Below are positions 54,636 through 63,942 of a DNA stretch of 64,000 nucleotides, piece by piece. Both the position numbers and the translations under genes were made by a program. This DNA comes from Saccharomonospora marina XMU15 (GTDB lineage: Bacteria; Actinomycetota; Actinomycetes; Mycobacteriales; Pseudonocardiaceae). The stretch covers positions 2,446,628 through 2,510,627 of the forward strand of contig NZ_CM001439.1 of NCBI RefSeq assembly GCF_000244955.1, read 5' to 3'. Positions within the stretch are counted from its first letter, which is position 1; the number at the start of each line of letters is the position of its first letter. The notes under the pieces were generated by a model, which worked only from the letters and a program-made list of their open reading frames with translations, was not told the origin of the DNA and ran no database searches.

Positions 54636-54729
54636 CGCGGCATTCCGCCCGGCCGGGACACCAGGTCCGCACGGCAGGTCAGTCCGGCACCTGTCCAAAC
54701 GGAGGGTCGGCGTTGTGGACACGAAAAAT

Positions 54730-54760
54730 GGCGGGGCCGGACACCTGGTCCGGCCCCGCC
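54730..54760 (-). terminator. Rho-independent terminator of aldehyde dehydrogenase-DUF779 operon
   Basis: GGCGGGGCCGGAC at 54730-54742 pairs perfectly with 54748-54760 (13 bp) around a 5-nt loop. On the minus strand the stem is followed by ATTTTTCG, giving a U-tract. It lies 19 bases beyond the DUF779 stop and separates that operon from mno. Confidence 0.92.
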
Positions 54761-54779
54761 ACGGGCATCGCGTTGTCGA

Positions 54780-55187
54780 TCAAGCTTCCGGGTCGCGGCC
54801 CCTGATCGGTGGGGTCTGTGACAGCAAACCGATCTCCTCGTCGGTGAGCAGTCGCGACCGGACCAGGAAGCGCACCCCCTCGGGCGCCTCCAGCGAGAAC
54901 CCGCTGCCCCTCCCGGCGACCACGTCCACGGTCAGGTGCGTGTGCTTCCAGTACTCGTACTGGTCGAGGCTCATCCAGAAGGGCGTGTCGCCGCCGACGT
55001 GGCCCAGCAGCACATCGGCCGCACCCACCGAGAATTCGCCGCGCGGGTAGCACATGGGCGCGCTGCCGTCACAGCACCCGCCGGACTGGTGGAACAGCAC
55101 CGGGCCGTGCACCTCGATCAACCGCCGGAGCACGGCAAGTGCCGCGCCGGTCATGGCGACCCTGCCGGCCGGTTCCGGGCCCGGCAT
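54780..55187 (-). CDS. DUF779 protein
   Basis: This 135-aa protein matches DUF779, small proteins almost always found beside aldehyde dehydrogenases. Marks are VLFHQSGGCCDGSAPMCYP (three Cys), GAADVLLGHVGGDTPFWMS and YWKHTHLTVDVVAGRGSGFS. The Cys/His cluster suggests a metal site. Its ATG at 55187 begins 1 base after the dehydrogenase stop; ATG 55154 is a shorter choice. It may assist the aldehyde dehydrogenase or handle a reactive intermediate; the role is unproven. Confidence 0.9.
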   Translation of the reverse strand: MPGPEPAGRVAMTGAALAVLRRLIEVHGPVLFHQSGGCCDGSAPMCYPRGEFSVGAADVLLGHVGGDTPFWMSLDQYEYWKHTHLTVDVVAGRGSGFSLEAPEGVRFLVRSRLLTDEEIGLLSQTPPIRGRDPEA

Positions 55188-55188
55188 G

Positions 55189-56706
55189 TCAGAAGAACCC
55201 CAGCTTGTTCGGCGAGTAGCTGACCAGCAGGTTCTTCGTCTGCTGATAGTGCTCCAGCATCATCTTGTGGTTCTCCCGCCCGATGCCGGACTTCTTGTAA
55301 CCGCCGAACGCCGCGTGCGCGGGGTAGGCGTGGTAGCAGTTCGTCCACACCCGACCGGCCCGGATGCCCCTGCCGAGCCGGTACGCGGTGTTCATGTCGC
55401 GGGTCCACACGCCCGCGCCGAGCCCGTACAGCGTGTCGTTGGCGATCTTGACGGCATCGTCGACCGAGTCGAAGCTGGTGACCGACACCACCGGCCCGAA
55501 GATCTCCTCCTGGAAGATCCGCATGTCGTTGCTGCCCTCGAAGATCGTCGGCTCGATGTAGTAGCCACCGGGAAGGCCGTCGACTTTTCGAGGTTCGCCG
55601 CCGGTGAGGACGGCCGCGCCCTCTCGCCTGCCGATGTCGATGTAGGACAGGATCTTCTCGTACTGGTCGTTGCTGGCCTGCGCACCCAGCATGGTGGCGT
55701 CGTCGAGCGGGTTACCGCCCCGGATGGCCTTGGTTCGCTCGACGCAGCGCGCCAGGAAGTCGTCGTAGATCGAGGAGTGGATCAGCGCACGCGAAGGGCA
55801 GGTGCACACCTCGCCCTGGTTCAGCGCGAACATCACGAAACCCTCGACGGCCTTGTCCAGGAACTCGTCGTCGGCGGCGAGCACGTCGGGCAGGAAGATG
55901 TTGGGGCTCTTGCCACCCAACTCCAGCGTGACCGGGATGATGTTCTGGCTGGCGTACTGCATGATGAGCCGTCCGGTCGTGGTCTCACCGGTGAACGCCA
56001 CCTTCGCCACTCGCGGGCTGGACGCGAGCGGCTTGCCCGCCTCGGCGCCGAATCCGTTGACGACGTTGAGCACACCCGGCGGCAGCAGGTCGGCGATCAG
56101 TTCGATCACCTTGAGGATCGACACCGGGGTCTGCTCGGCGGGCTTGAGCACCACGGTGTTGCCCGCCGCCAGCGCGGGCGCGAGCTTCCACGCAGCCATC
56201 AGGATGGGGAAGTTCCACGGGATGATCTGCCCGACCACGCCGAGCGGCTCGTGGAAGTGGTAGGCGACCGTGTCGGCGTCGATCTCGGCGATACCGCCTT
56301 CCTGCGCCCGCACCGCGCCCGCGAAGTAACGGAAGTGATCCACGGCGAGCGGGAGGTCGGCCGCCAGCGTCTCGCGGACCGGCTTGCCGTTCTCCCAGGT
56401 TTCGGCGACGGCGAGCGATTCCAGGTTGTCCTCGATCTTCTGGGCGATCCTGCCCAGGATGTTCGCGCGCTCCGTCACCGAGGTGGCCGCCCACTTGCCC
56501 GCAGCGCGGTGGGCCGCGTCGAGTGCGAGATCGATGTCCGCGGCCGAGGAACGCGCCACCTGTGTGAAGACCTGGCCGTCCACGGGGGAGAGGTTGTCGA
56601 AGTAGCGCTGCTCCACCGGTGCCACCCAATCGCCCGCGATGAAGTTGTCGTAGCGGTCGGCGAAGCTCACGGAGCTACCTGGGGTGCCTGGTTTCGCGTA
56701 GATCAT
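55189..56706 (-). CDS. NAD-dependent aldehyde dehydrogenase (acetaldehyde/formaldehyde type)
   Basis: This 505-aa enzyme oxidises aldehydes to acids. Family motifs are [19 protein letters not shown], the cofactor turn [12 protein letters not shown], catalytic Glu in [13 protein letters not shown] and catalytic Cys in [31 protein letters not shown] and [16 protein letters not shown] are further marks. The sequence resembles ExaC/AcoD-type acetaldehyde dehydrogenases. ATG 56706 gives the usual start. It is the first gene of an operon with DUF779, divergent in function but adjacent to mno, so it probably clears aldehydes made by alcohol oxidation. A GAF regulator gene lies upstream on the same strand. 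Confidence 0.95.
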   Translation of the reverse strand: MIYAKPGTPGSSVSFADRYDNFIAGDWVAPVEQRYFDNLSPVDGQVFTQVARSSAADIDLALDAAHRAAGKWAATSVTERANILGRIAQKIEDNLESLAVAETWENGKPVRETLAADLPLAVDHFRYFAGAVRAQEGGIAEIDADTVAYHFHEPLGVVGQIIPWNFPILMAAWKLAPALAAGNTVVLKPAEQTPVSILKVIELIADLLPPGVLNVVNGFGAEAGKPLASSPRVAKVAFTGETTTGRLIMQYASQNIIPVTLELGGKSPNIFLPDVLAADDEFLDKAVEGFVMFALNQGEVCTCPSRALIHSSIYDDFLARCVERTKAIRGGNPLDDATMLGAQASNDQYEKILSYIDIGRREGAAVLTGGEPRKVDGLPGGYYIEPTIFEGSNDMRIFQEEIFGPVVSVTSFDSVDDAVKIANDTLYGLGAGVWTRDMNTAYRLGRGIRAGRVWTNCYHAYPAHAAFGGYKKSGIGRENHKMMLEHYQQTKNLLVSYSPNKLGFF

Positions 56707-56807
56707 GCGTCGCTCCTCGTCGAGTCGTGAGTGCGTGCGGCCGCGTCGCGGCCGTGGCGGTGCTCACGGTGGCGCAGCGAGGTTGGCGAAAGGTTGGACC
56801 GGCGCGC

Positions 56808-58052
56808 TCAGTCCAGCAGCGCGGTGTGCAGGCGGGCGGTCGCGACGGCCCGGCGCGGGTCGCCGTGCTCCAGCAGCGCGAGGGCGTGCTCGTGAATCGC
56901 CACGTCGTACGGCGCGACCTCGCCGTAGCGCAGGGCGTGGTCGGCGCACCGGTCGGCGAGCACCGCGGTACGCATACTCACCTCCAGGTACTCCCGCCAC
57001 CGCACGATGCCGGGAGCCTCCGACTCGGGCAGCAGCGGACCCCGGTACAGGCCGACGGCCTTCGCCGTGTCACCCGCCCGTAGCGCCTCGAGCAACTCGA
57101 CGGCGTCGCAGGGCAGCGGCACGGTGAGCGCGTAACGCCTGCTGGCGATCTCGCCGCCGACGGCCCGGCGCAGGTGTGAGACCTCGGCCTTCAGCGTGGT
57201 GGCGCCGAGGTCGCGCTCGCCGTACAGCGCGTCGCGCAGCCGTTGCGGTGTGAAGCCGTCGGGTTCGAGCGCCAGCAGTGTGAGGATCTCCAGTTGCCTG
57301 GGCCGCAGCTTGGCCACGACACCCGCTCGCGACAGTTCGCCGCCGCCGAGGCAGGTCAACCGCACGCCCGCGGCGCCGGCCGCGGTGAGCGTGCCACGCA
57401 GCCGGGTTTCGATCGTCGTGACCAGCGTGCGCACCGTCGACATCGCCAGCGGGTGTGCCCGGTCCCAGGTCGTGGACAGGTCGAGCACGCCCAGCTTCCT
57501 GTCGTGGGAGTCGCGGATCGGCGCGCAGTAGCACACCCAGCCGTGCAACGCCGCGACGAGGTGTTCGGCGGAGAAGACCGTGCTCGGGCGTCCGGTACGC
57601 AGCGCGAGAGACAGCGCGTTGGTACCCATGTTCGGTTCGTCCCAGCGCCCACCGGGGGCGAAGTTGACCCGCTCCGCGCGTCGCCGCATCACCCGCCCGC
57701 CGTAGGACCACAGGATGGTGCCGTCGGCGTCGGTGACCGCGGCGACGAAGCCCGCGTCGTCGGCGATGGACCGAAGCTCGTCGGCCAGGTCGGTGACGGG
57801 CGCGCGCAGCGGCGAGTCCGCCCAGCGCGGGCCGACGTCGCCGGTGCCCGTGGTAGGTGCGCTCTCGCGGCCGGGGTCCACGGTCACCAGCGATCGGCGC
57901 CAGGACTGGAGCACCTCGTCGCGGAGCGCGGGGCCGGTGCCCGCGATTTCCACACGGGTCGAACCGCGCGGTACCCACCGCGTCCATTCGCGTTCCAGTG
58001 CCGTCCTGGTGCCGCGGAGGTCGCCGTGTGCGGCGACGTGACGCCCTGCCAT
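56808..58052 (-). CDS. GAF-domain regulator with winged-helix output
   Basis: This 414-aa regulator shares the AcoR-like GAF head with the two LytTR regulators at 1.2-4.5 kb: VLQSWRRSLVTVD, a GAF domain (about residues 85-215) with EPNMGTNALSLAL, AEHLVAALHGWVCYCAPIRD and LGVLDLSTTWDRAHPLA. The output instead is an OmpR/SARP-like winged helix (about 250-320), KLRPRQLEILTLLALEPDGF and RDLGATTLKAEVSHLRRAVGG. The C-terminal 90 residues are helical. ATG 58052 follows GAGG; upstream in-frame starts exist at 58124 and 58133. It probably activates the downstream aldehyde dehydrogenase operon in response to an alcohol or aldehyde. Confidence 0.88.
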   Translation of the reverse strand: MAGRHVAAHGDLRGTRTALEREWTRWVPRGSTRVEIAGTGPALRDEVLQSWRRSLVTVDPGRESAPTTGTGDVGPRWADSPLRAPVTDLADELRSIADDAGFVAAVTDADGTILWSYGGRVMRRRAERVNFAPGGRWDEPNMGTNALSLALRTGRPSTVFSAEHLVAALHGWVCYCAPIRDSHDRKLGVLDLSTTWDRAHPLAMSTVRTLVTTIETRLRGTLTAAGAAGVRLTCLGGGELSRAGVVAKLRPRQLEILTLLALEPDGFTPQRLRDALYGERDLGATTLKAEVSHLRRAVGGEIASRRYALTVPLPCDAVELLEALRAGDTAKAVGLYRGPLLPESEAPGIVRWREYLEVSMRTAVLADRCADHALRYGEVAPYDVAIHEHALALLEHGDPRRAVATARLHTALLD

Positions 58053-58372
58053 CGAACGAACCTCGCTGTCCTGGGATTTCTCGGGTCCGTGGTCAGCCGA
58101 CGATGATGGCGCACGATCGGGCATCGGTGCCACTGCCTGGTTGGTCAGTCTTCATGGCGGCGGCGCACCGATCGGGTGTTCTCACCGTGACCCTCGCCCG
58201 GCTGTGAGGCCTTCTTCACCGTCCCGCAACGTGATCTCACCGGCCGGTTACGTGAGGTCATGGCGCGGAAACAGCGGCTCCGTAGCTTGCCCGCCATCGA
58301 ATACGACAGCGGATACCGCGCTGTATACGCGGTTTTGCGTTGCTGCGCCGGCTTAGCATGAAAGGTTTGCCC
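58053..58372. promoter_or_regulatory. Divergent spacer between GAF regulator and urtA
   Basis: About 320 bases without a gene. ACCGCG-N7-CGCGGT at 58315-58333 is a perfect 6-bp dyad about 40 bases before urtA, within a longer imperfect palindrome with ATAC/GTAT arms. This could be the operator of the GntR protein encoded at the end of the urt cluster. The urtA ribosome site AAAGG lies 8 bases before its ATG. Confidence 0.45.
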
Positions 58373-59617
58373 ATGAAGTTGTCCTCAGCAGTGCGAACGG
58401 CCGCGGCGGCGATAGCGCTCGGCCTCGTCCTCGCCTCGTGCGGCAGCCGCGCGGGCGATCCGGCCGCGGCCGGCGCCACCAGTTGCGTGGACACCTTGGG
58501 CGAGGAGGTCAAGGTCGGCTCGCTGAACTCGCTTTCCGGCACCATGGCGATCAGCGAGGTGACCGTCCGGGACTCGATCAAGCTGGCGGTCAAGGAGATC
58601 AACGCCGACGGCGGTGTGCTCGGCAAGCGGCTCAGGATCGTCGCGGAGGACGGAGCGTCCGAGCCGACCGTGTTCGCGGAGAAGGCCGAGAAGCTGATCC
58701 GCGACGACTGCGTCGCGGCCGTCTTCGGTGGCTGGACCTCGGCCAGCAGGAAGGCGATGCTGCCGGTGTTCGAGGACAACAACGCACTGCTGTACTACCC
58801 CGTGCAGTACGAGGGACTCGAATCCTCGGAGAACATCTTCTACTCCGGCGCCACCACCAACCAGCAGATCGTTCCCGCGCTCGACTACCTGCGCGAGCGA
58901 GGTGTCAGGTCGCTGTTCCTCCTCGGCAGCGACTACGTGTTCCCCCGCACCGCCAACGAGGTCATCAAGGCATACGCGAAGGCGAACGGTATCGAGATCA
59001 AGGGTGAGGAGTACACCCCGCTGGGTTCGACCGACTTCTCGACGATCGGCAACAAGATCCGCAAGGCCGACGCCGACGCGGTGTTCAACACCCTCAACGG
59101 CGACTCCAATGTGGCGTTCTTCCGCGAGTACAGCAACGTCGGCCTTTCCGCGAAGGACATGCCGGTGATGTCGGTGTCCATCGCCGAGCAGGAGGTCGGC
59201 GGCATCGGCGTCAAGAACATCGAGGGCCAGCTGGTGTCGTGGAACTACTACCAGACACTCGATTCGGCCGACAACTCGGCGTTCGTGGCGGCGTTCAAGA
59301 AGGAGTACGGCGCCAAGCGAGTCACCTCCGACGCTATGGAGGCCGCCTACACCTCCGTGTACCTGTGGAAGGCCAGCGTGGAGAAGGCAAAGTCGTTCGG
59401 TGTGGACGATGTCCGCACGGCGGCGGCGGGCGTGAGCTTCGATGCGCCGGAGGGGACGGTGACGATCGACGGCGAGAACAACCACATCAGCAAGACGGCA
59501 CGGATCGGCGAGATCCGCTCCGACGGCCTGATCTACACGGTGTGGCAGTCCGACGGCCCCATCGACCCCGACCCGTACCTCAAGTCCTACGACTGGGCCG
59601 AGGGCCTCGCTCGGTAA
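58373..59617 (+). CDS. urtA: Urea ABC transporter substrate-binding lipoprotein
   Basis: This 414-aa lipoprotein has lipobox LVLASC within [11 protein letters not shown]. It matches the UrtA/AmiC-like periplasmic binding family: [40 protein letters not shown] and [20 protein letters not shown], then [20 protein letters not shown]. These segments are characteristic of urea or short-chain amide receptors. ATG 58373 (AAAGG 8 bases upstream) is chosen over ATG 58358. It leads urtABCDE, so high-affinity urea uptake is the likely function. Confidence 0.93.
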   Translation: MKLSSAVRTAAAAIALGLVLASCGSRAGDPAAAGATSCVDTLGEEVKVGSLNSLSGTMAISEVTVRDSIKLAVKEINADGGVLGKRLRIVAEDGASEPTVFAEKAEKLIRDDCVAAVFGGWTSASRKAMLPVFEDNNALLYYPVQYEGLESSENIFYSGATTNQQIVPALDYLRERGVRSLFLLGSDYVFPRTANEVIKAYAKANGIEIKGEEYTPLGSTDFSTIGNKIRKADADAVFNTLNGDSNVAFFREYSNVGLSAKDMPVMSVSIAEQEVGGIGVKNIEGQLVSWNYYQTLDSADNSAFVAAFKKEYGAKRVTSDAMEAAYTSVYLWKASVEKAKSFGVDDVRTAAAGVSFDAPEGTVTIDGENNHISKTARIGEIRSDGLIYTVWQSDGPIDPDPYLKSYDWAEGLAR

Positions 59618-59661
59618 CCCGCGGGTTTGGCGACGGTATCGGACGAAAGGGAGACCCTCGC

Positions 59662-60546
59662 ATGGACGTCGTCATCGGACAGTTGCTCACCGGTATGAGC
59701 ACCGGCTCGATCCTGCTGCTCGCCGCGCTGGGGTTGTCGCTGGTGTTCGGCCAGATGGGCGTGATCAACATGGCCCACGGCGAGTTCATCATGGCGGGCT
59801 CCTACACGGCGTTCGTCACGCAACAGGTGCTGGGCACCTCGGGTGTGTCACTCCCGGTCGCGCTGGTGGCCGGATTCGCCGTCGGTGGCCTGCTGGGGGT
59901 GGCTCTGGAGGCCGCCCTCATCAGGCGGCTGTACCACCGGCCGCTGGACACCCTGCTGGTGACCTTCGGCGTCGGGATGGTGCTGCAGCAACTGGCCCGT
60001 GACGTCTTCGGTGCGCCCGCGGTGAACGTGACCGCACCACAGTGGCTCGTGGGCGGCGTCGAGCTTTTCGGGACCGTGGTGCCCAAGACCAGGGTCTTCA
60101 TCCTGGTGCTCGCCACGGTGTGCGTGCTGGCTCTCACGGCGGTGCTGCGCTACACGGCCATGGGGCGGCGGGTGCGCGCCGTCGTGGGCAACCGCGACCT
60201 GGCCGAGACCGCGGGAATATCGAGCAGGCGAACCGACCTCACCACGTTCTTCATCGGCTCCGGGCTGGCGGGCGTGGCCGGTGTCGCGCTGACCCTCATC
60301 GGCTCCACCAGCCCGACCACCGGCCAAAGCTACGTCATCGACGCGTTCCTCGTGGTGGTCGCGGGCGGGCTCGGGCAGCTCAGGGGCGCCGTGATCGCGG
60401 CGTTCGCGCTCGGCAGCCTGCAGTCCTTCTTCGAGTACTCGACAACGGCGAGCCTGGCAAAGGTCGGCGTGTTCCTGGTGATCGTGGTCTTCCTGCAGCT
60501 TCGACCGCAAGGACTGTTCAGCCTCAAGACAAGGAGCCTGGCGTGA
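59662..60546 (+). CDS. urtB: Urea ABC transporter permease
   Basis: This 294-aa LivH-like permease has about 8 membrane helices and the marks LGLSLVFGQMGVINMAHGEF, GRRVRAVVGNRDLAETAGIS and AGGLGQLRGAVIAAFALG. It is shorter than many UrtB proteins, which carry an N-terminal extension. It starts 44 bases after urtA (AAAGGGAG site) and overlaps urtC as GTGA. It pairs with UrtC in the membrane. Confidence 0.93.
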   Translation: MDVVIGQLLTGMSTGSILLLAALGLSLVFGQMGVINMAHGEFIMAGSYTAFVTQQVLGTSGVSLPVALVAGFAVGGLLGVALEAALIRRLYHRPLDTLLVTFGVGMVLQQLARDVFGAPAVNVTAPQWLVGGVELFGTVVPKTRVFILVLATVCVLALTAVLRYTAMGRRVRAVVGNRDLAETAGISSRRTDLTTFFIGSGLAGVAGVALTLIGSTSPTTGQSYVIDAFLVVVAGGLGQLRGAVIAAFALGSLQSFFEYSTTASLAKVGVFLVIVVFLQLRPQGLFSLKTRSLA

Positions 60547-61679
60547 CCACCTTCCGCTCGGCGTTCACCACCGCCCACGCTTCGGGCAGCTCGTCGCGAT
60601 GGCGCGCACCGGCGGGATTCGTACTCGCCGCCGCGGTGCTGTTCGGGCTGGCACCCGCGGTGCTCAGCGAGTTCCGGCTCAACCTGCTCGCCAAGTTCCT
60701 GTGCTACGCGATCGTGGCGGTCGGTATCGGACTGGCATGGGGCCGGGGCGGGATGCTGACCCTGGGCCAGGGAGTCTTCTTCGGACTCGGCGCCTACCTG
60801 ATGGCGATGCACCTGAAACTCGCCGATGCCGAACTGCGCGACGGCCCGGGCAGCGTGCCGGTGTTCCTGCAGATCGCCGGGTTCGACGCGGTTCCCGGTT
60901 GGTGGGCACCGCTGGCCTCGCCGGTGGTGACGCTGCTCGCGATCCTGGTGTTGCCTGCGGCGATCGCGGTGTTGCTCGGGCTCGTCATCTTCAAGCGGCG
61001 CGTCAAGGGAGCGTACTTCGCGATCCTGAGCCAGGCGCTCGCCGCCGCGTTCGCGATCCTGCTCATCGGGCAGCAGAGTGTCGGTGGCAGCAACGGCCTG
61101 AGCAGCTTCCATTCCTTCTTCGGGTTCGCGCTCAACGACCCGGTCAACATGCGGATGTTGTTCTTCATCGCCGCGGGCACGCTGCTGGCCGTGGTGCTAC
61201 TCGCGTGGCAGTTGACGCGAAGCCGCTACGGGGAACTGCTGGTCGCGGTGCGCGACCAGGAAGAGCGGGTGCGGTTCCTCGGCTACGACCCGGCCAACAT
61301 CAAGGTCGTCGCCTACGCTTTCGCCGCCGCGTTCGCTGGGATCGCCGGCGCGCTGTTCGTGCCCGTCGTCGGGATCATCTCACCCGCCGACGTCGGCATC
61401 CTGCCCTCCATCGCATTCCTGATCGGGGTCGCGATCGGTGGCAGGGAGACGCTGCTGGGACCGGTGATCGGCGCTGTCGCGGTGGCGTGGGCACAGACCA
61501 CTCTTTCGGAACAGTTCCCTTCGATGTGGACCTACGCACAGGGCGTGCTGTTCATCGCGGTAGTCGGGTTCCTGCCAGGTGGACTTGCCTCGATCGTCGC
61601 CCTGCTGAAACGACGACGCGCGGCGGTGGCGAAACCGCAGGTGCGGCATGCGACGAAACCGGAGGAGGCAACGGCATGA
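60543..61679 (+). CDS. urtC: Urea ABC transporter permease
   Basis: This 378-aa LivM-like permease has about 9 membrane helices. Marks are GRGGMLTLGQGVFFGLGAYLM, RYGELLVAVRDQEERVRFLG and VVGIISPADVGILPSIAFLI. The GTG at 60543 overlaps the urtB stop (GTGA), and its TGA overlaps the urtD ATG (ATGA), so translation is coupled through the operon. Confidence 0.94.
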   Translation: MTTFRSAFTTAHASGSSSRWRAPAGFVLAAAVLFGLAPAVLSEFRLNLLAKFLCYAIVAVGIGLAWGRGGMLTLGQGVFFGLGAYLMAMHLKLADAELRDGPGSVPVFLQIAGFDAVPGWWAPLASPVVTLLAILVLPAAIAVLLGLVIFKRRVKGAYFAILSQALAAAFAILLIGQQSVGGSNGLSSFHSFFGFALNDPVNMRMLFFIAAGTLLAVVLLAWQLTRSRYGELLVAVRDQEERVRFLGYDPANIKVVAYAFAAAFAGIAGALFVPVVGIISPADVGILPSIAFLIGVAIGGRETLLGPVIGAVAVAWAQTTLSEQFPSMWTYAQGVLFIAVVGFLPGGLASIVALLKRRRAAVAKPQVRHATKPEEATA

Positions 61680-62515
61680 CAACCACCGAGGGCCCACAGC
61701 CACCGGTGACGGGCGGCGCCCGCAGGAGCGACCAGCCCGTTTTCGGAGGTAACCGGGGAATGGGCACCGAGTACCTGGAGATCACCGGGCTGACGGTGAC
61801 CTTCGACGGGTTCACCGCCGTCGACGGCGTGGACCTGACCCTGTTGCAGGGCGACCTGCGGTTCCTGATCGGACCCAACGGTGCCGGAAAGACGACGCTG
61901 GTGGACGCCGTCACCGGACTCGTACCCGCGACCGGCTCGGCGACGAAATCGGGGACCGAGCTCATCGGCAGGAAGGTGCAGCAGATCGCGCGGCTCGGCG
62001 TGGGGCGCACGTTTCAGACGGCGACGGTGTTCGAACGCCTCACCGTGCTGCAGAACCTGGACATCGCCGCGGGCGCCGACCGGTCACCGCTGCAGCTGCT
62101 GCGGCGACGCCGCACGGTGGAACCGCGTGTCGCGCAGGCGCTGGAGACCATCGGCCTCACCGCACTGGCCGACCGGCAGGCCGAAACGCTGGCCCACGGC
62201 CAGAAGCAGTGGCTGGAGATCGGCATGCTGCTGGTGCAAAACGCCGACGTGCTGCTGCTGGACGAACCGGTCGCGGGCATGAGCCACGAAGAACGCGCCG
62301 CCACAGGGCAACTGCTGCGGCGGATCGGTGCCGATCGCACCGTGGTCGTCGTCGAGCACGACATGGACTTCATGCGCGACTTCGCCACGTCGGTGACCGT
62401 GCTGCACGCGGGCAAAGTGCTCGCAGAGGGCACCGTCGCGCAGGTGCAGGCCGACCCCCGCGTGCAGGAGGTCTACCTCGGCACCCCCGCGATGGCAGGA
62501 GCGGCCGATGCTTGA
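61676..62515 (+). CDS. urtD: Urea ABC transporter ATP-binding protein
   Basis: This 279-aa ATPase has Walker A LIGPNGAGKTTLVDAV, a Q-loop RTFQTATVFERLTVLQNL, a signature LAHGQKQWLEIGMLL (the UrtD-type form rather than LSGGQ), Walker B VLLLDEPVAGM and the switch His in VVVEHDMDFMRD. The N-terminal 35 residues are an extra Gly/Pro-rich lead. It is joined to urtC by ATGA and overlaps urtE by 8 bases. Confidence 0.95.
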   Translation: MTTTEGPQPPVTGGARRSDQPVFGGNRGMGTEYLEITGLTVTFDGFTAVDGVDLTLLQGDLRFLIGPNGAGKTTLVDAVTGLVPATGSATKSGTELIGRKVQQIARLGVGRTFQTATVFERLTVLQNLDIAAGADRSPLQLLRRRRTVEPRVAQALETIGLTALADRQAETLAHGQKQWLEIGMLLVQNADVLLLDEPVAGMSHEERAATGQLLRRIGADRTVVVVEHDMDFMRDFATSVTVLHAGKVLAEGTVAQVQADPRVQEVYLGTPAMAGAADA

Positions 62516-63200
62516 GCTGGTCGACATCCACACCGGCTACGGCCGCACCGAGGTGGTGCGCGAGGTGTGCCTCGAGGTCCCCTCCGACGGGGTGGTCGCC
62601 GTGATGGGCCACAACGGAGCAGGCAAGACCACACTGCTGCGCGCGGCGGTCGGTCTGCTGAACGTCACAACGGGCCGGGTGCTGCTCGACGGTGAGGATC
62701 TCACCCGGATGCGCCCGGCCGCCCGGGTCGCGCGGGGGCTGGGCTACGTGCCGCAGGGCCAGCAGTGCTTCGGGCAGCTCACCACCATGGAGAACCTGCG
62801 TGTCGTCGCTGACGGGCGCCGCCGCGGCAGGCAGCTGATCGCGCAGGCACTCGACCTGTTTCCGGCGCTGACCGGGCTGCTCGACCGCAGGGCAGGGCTG
62901 CTCTCGGGCGGGCAGCGGCAGCAACTGGCCATCGCTCGCGCGCTGCTCACCGAGCCCAGGATGCTGATCCTCGACGAGCCCACCGAAGGCATCCAGCCAA
63001 CGGTGGTGGCCGAGATCGAGCAGACCATCACCGGCCTCACCCGGCGAGGCGGCCTCGGTGTGCTCATGGTCGAGCAACACATCGGGTTCGCGCTGCGCGC
63101 CGCCTGCCGCTACTACGTGCTCGAGTCCGGCCGGATCACGGCCACCGGAGAAGGCGGTATCGGTGCGGAACGCGCTGCGCGCGAGGCGATGGCGATCTGA
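62508..63200 (+). CDS. urtE: Urea ABC transporter ATP-binding protein
   Basis: This 230-aa LivF-like ATPase has Walker A VMGHNGAGKTTLLRAAV, signature LLSGGQRQQLAIARALL, Walker B MLILDEPTEGIQPTVV and the His switch in LMVEQHIGFALRAA. EGIQP is a mark of the urea-type subunit. It ends 7 bases before the GntR gene, so regulator and transporter share an operon. Confidence 0.95.
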   Translation: MLELVDIHTGYGRTEVVREVCLEVPSDGVVAVMGHNGAGKTTLLRAAVGLLNVTTGRVLLDGEDLTRMRPAARVARGLGYVPQGQQCFGQLTTMENLRVVADGRRRGRQLIAQALDLFPALTGLLDRRAGLLSGGQRQQLAIARALLTEPRMLILDEPTEGIQPTVVAEIEQTITGLTRRGGLGVLMVEQHIGFALRAACRYYVLESGRITATGEGGIGAERAAREAMAI

Positions 63201-63207
63201 GGCAGGT

Positions 63208-63915
63208 ATGACATTGAAACAACCGCGGCCCGACCGCGCGCGGCCGCTGGGTGAGCGGGTTTACCGAGCCCTGCGAGCCGACCTGATGAGTGGTGCCTTC
63301 CCGCCGTCGGATCGGCTCGGCGAGGGCAAACTCGCGGCCCGCTACGAGGTGTCTCGAACCCCGATCCGTGAGGCACTCGCGCGGCTGGTCGCCGACGGCC
63401 TGGTGCAGCGCGGCGAGGGCGGGCTCTACCCGTACCGGCCGAAGTTCAGCGACCTCAACGACCTGTACGAACTCAGGTTCACCCTCGAACTACGCGGCTT
63501 CGAACGGTTGGCCCCGACGCGGGCACGCCACGACCCGGACCTGCTCGGACCCGAACTCGACGACTGGCACGCCCTGCAGCGCGACCCGCCGCTGCCGGAC
63601 GCCGGATTCGTCGACCGGGACGAGCAGTTCCACGTCACGCTGCTGGCGGCGTCCGGCAACATGGCCTTCGTCGAGGCGCTGCATGCGGTGAACGCGCGCA
63701 TCCGGCCGGTTCGCATGTACGACTACCTCACCCCGGACCGCATGTCCGCCACCATCACCGAACACATCACCGTCCTCGAACTCGCGCTCGACCGGCGGCT
63801 CGAGGAAGCACAGGCCGCGCTGCGCGGCCATATCGACGCGTCGCGAGCCGTTGTCGTAGCCAGAGCCGAGCAGGCGATCTCCATGGCGCGCATGGCGTCG
63901 GTGCTGCGGCCGTGA
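63208..63915 (+). CDS. GntR-family regulator (FCD/FadR-type)
   Basis: This 235-aa regulator has a GntR winged helix near the N-terminus (LGERVYRALRADLMSGAFPP, VSRTPIREALARLVADGLVQ) and an FCD-type helical domain with likely metal-site residues in DRDEQFHVTLLAASGN, ATITEHITVLE and GHIDASRA. It follows urtE by 7 bases and precedes a biotin carboxylase gene by 27 bases. It probably regulates urea uptake and carboxylation. Confidence 0.9.
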   Translation: MTLKQPRPDRARPLGERVYRALRADLMSGAFPPSDRLGEGKLAARYEVSRTPIREALARLVADGLVQRGEGGLYPYRPKFSDLNDLYELRFTLELRGFERLAPTRARHDPDLLGPELDDWHALQRDPPLPDAGFVDRDEQFHVTLLAASGNMAFVEALHAVNARIRPVRMYDYLTPDRMSATITEHITVLELALDRRLEEAQAALRGHIDASRAVVVARAEQAISMARMASVLRP

Positions 63916-63942
63916 CGAAACCGAGAACCCGAGGAGGGGCAG

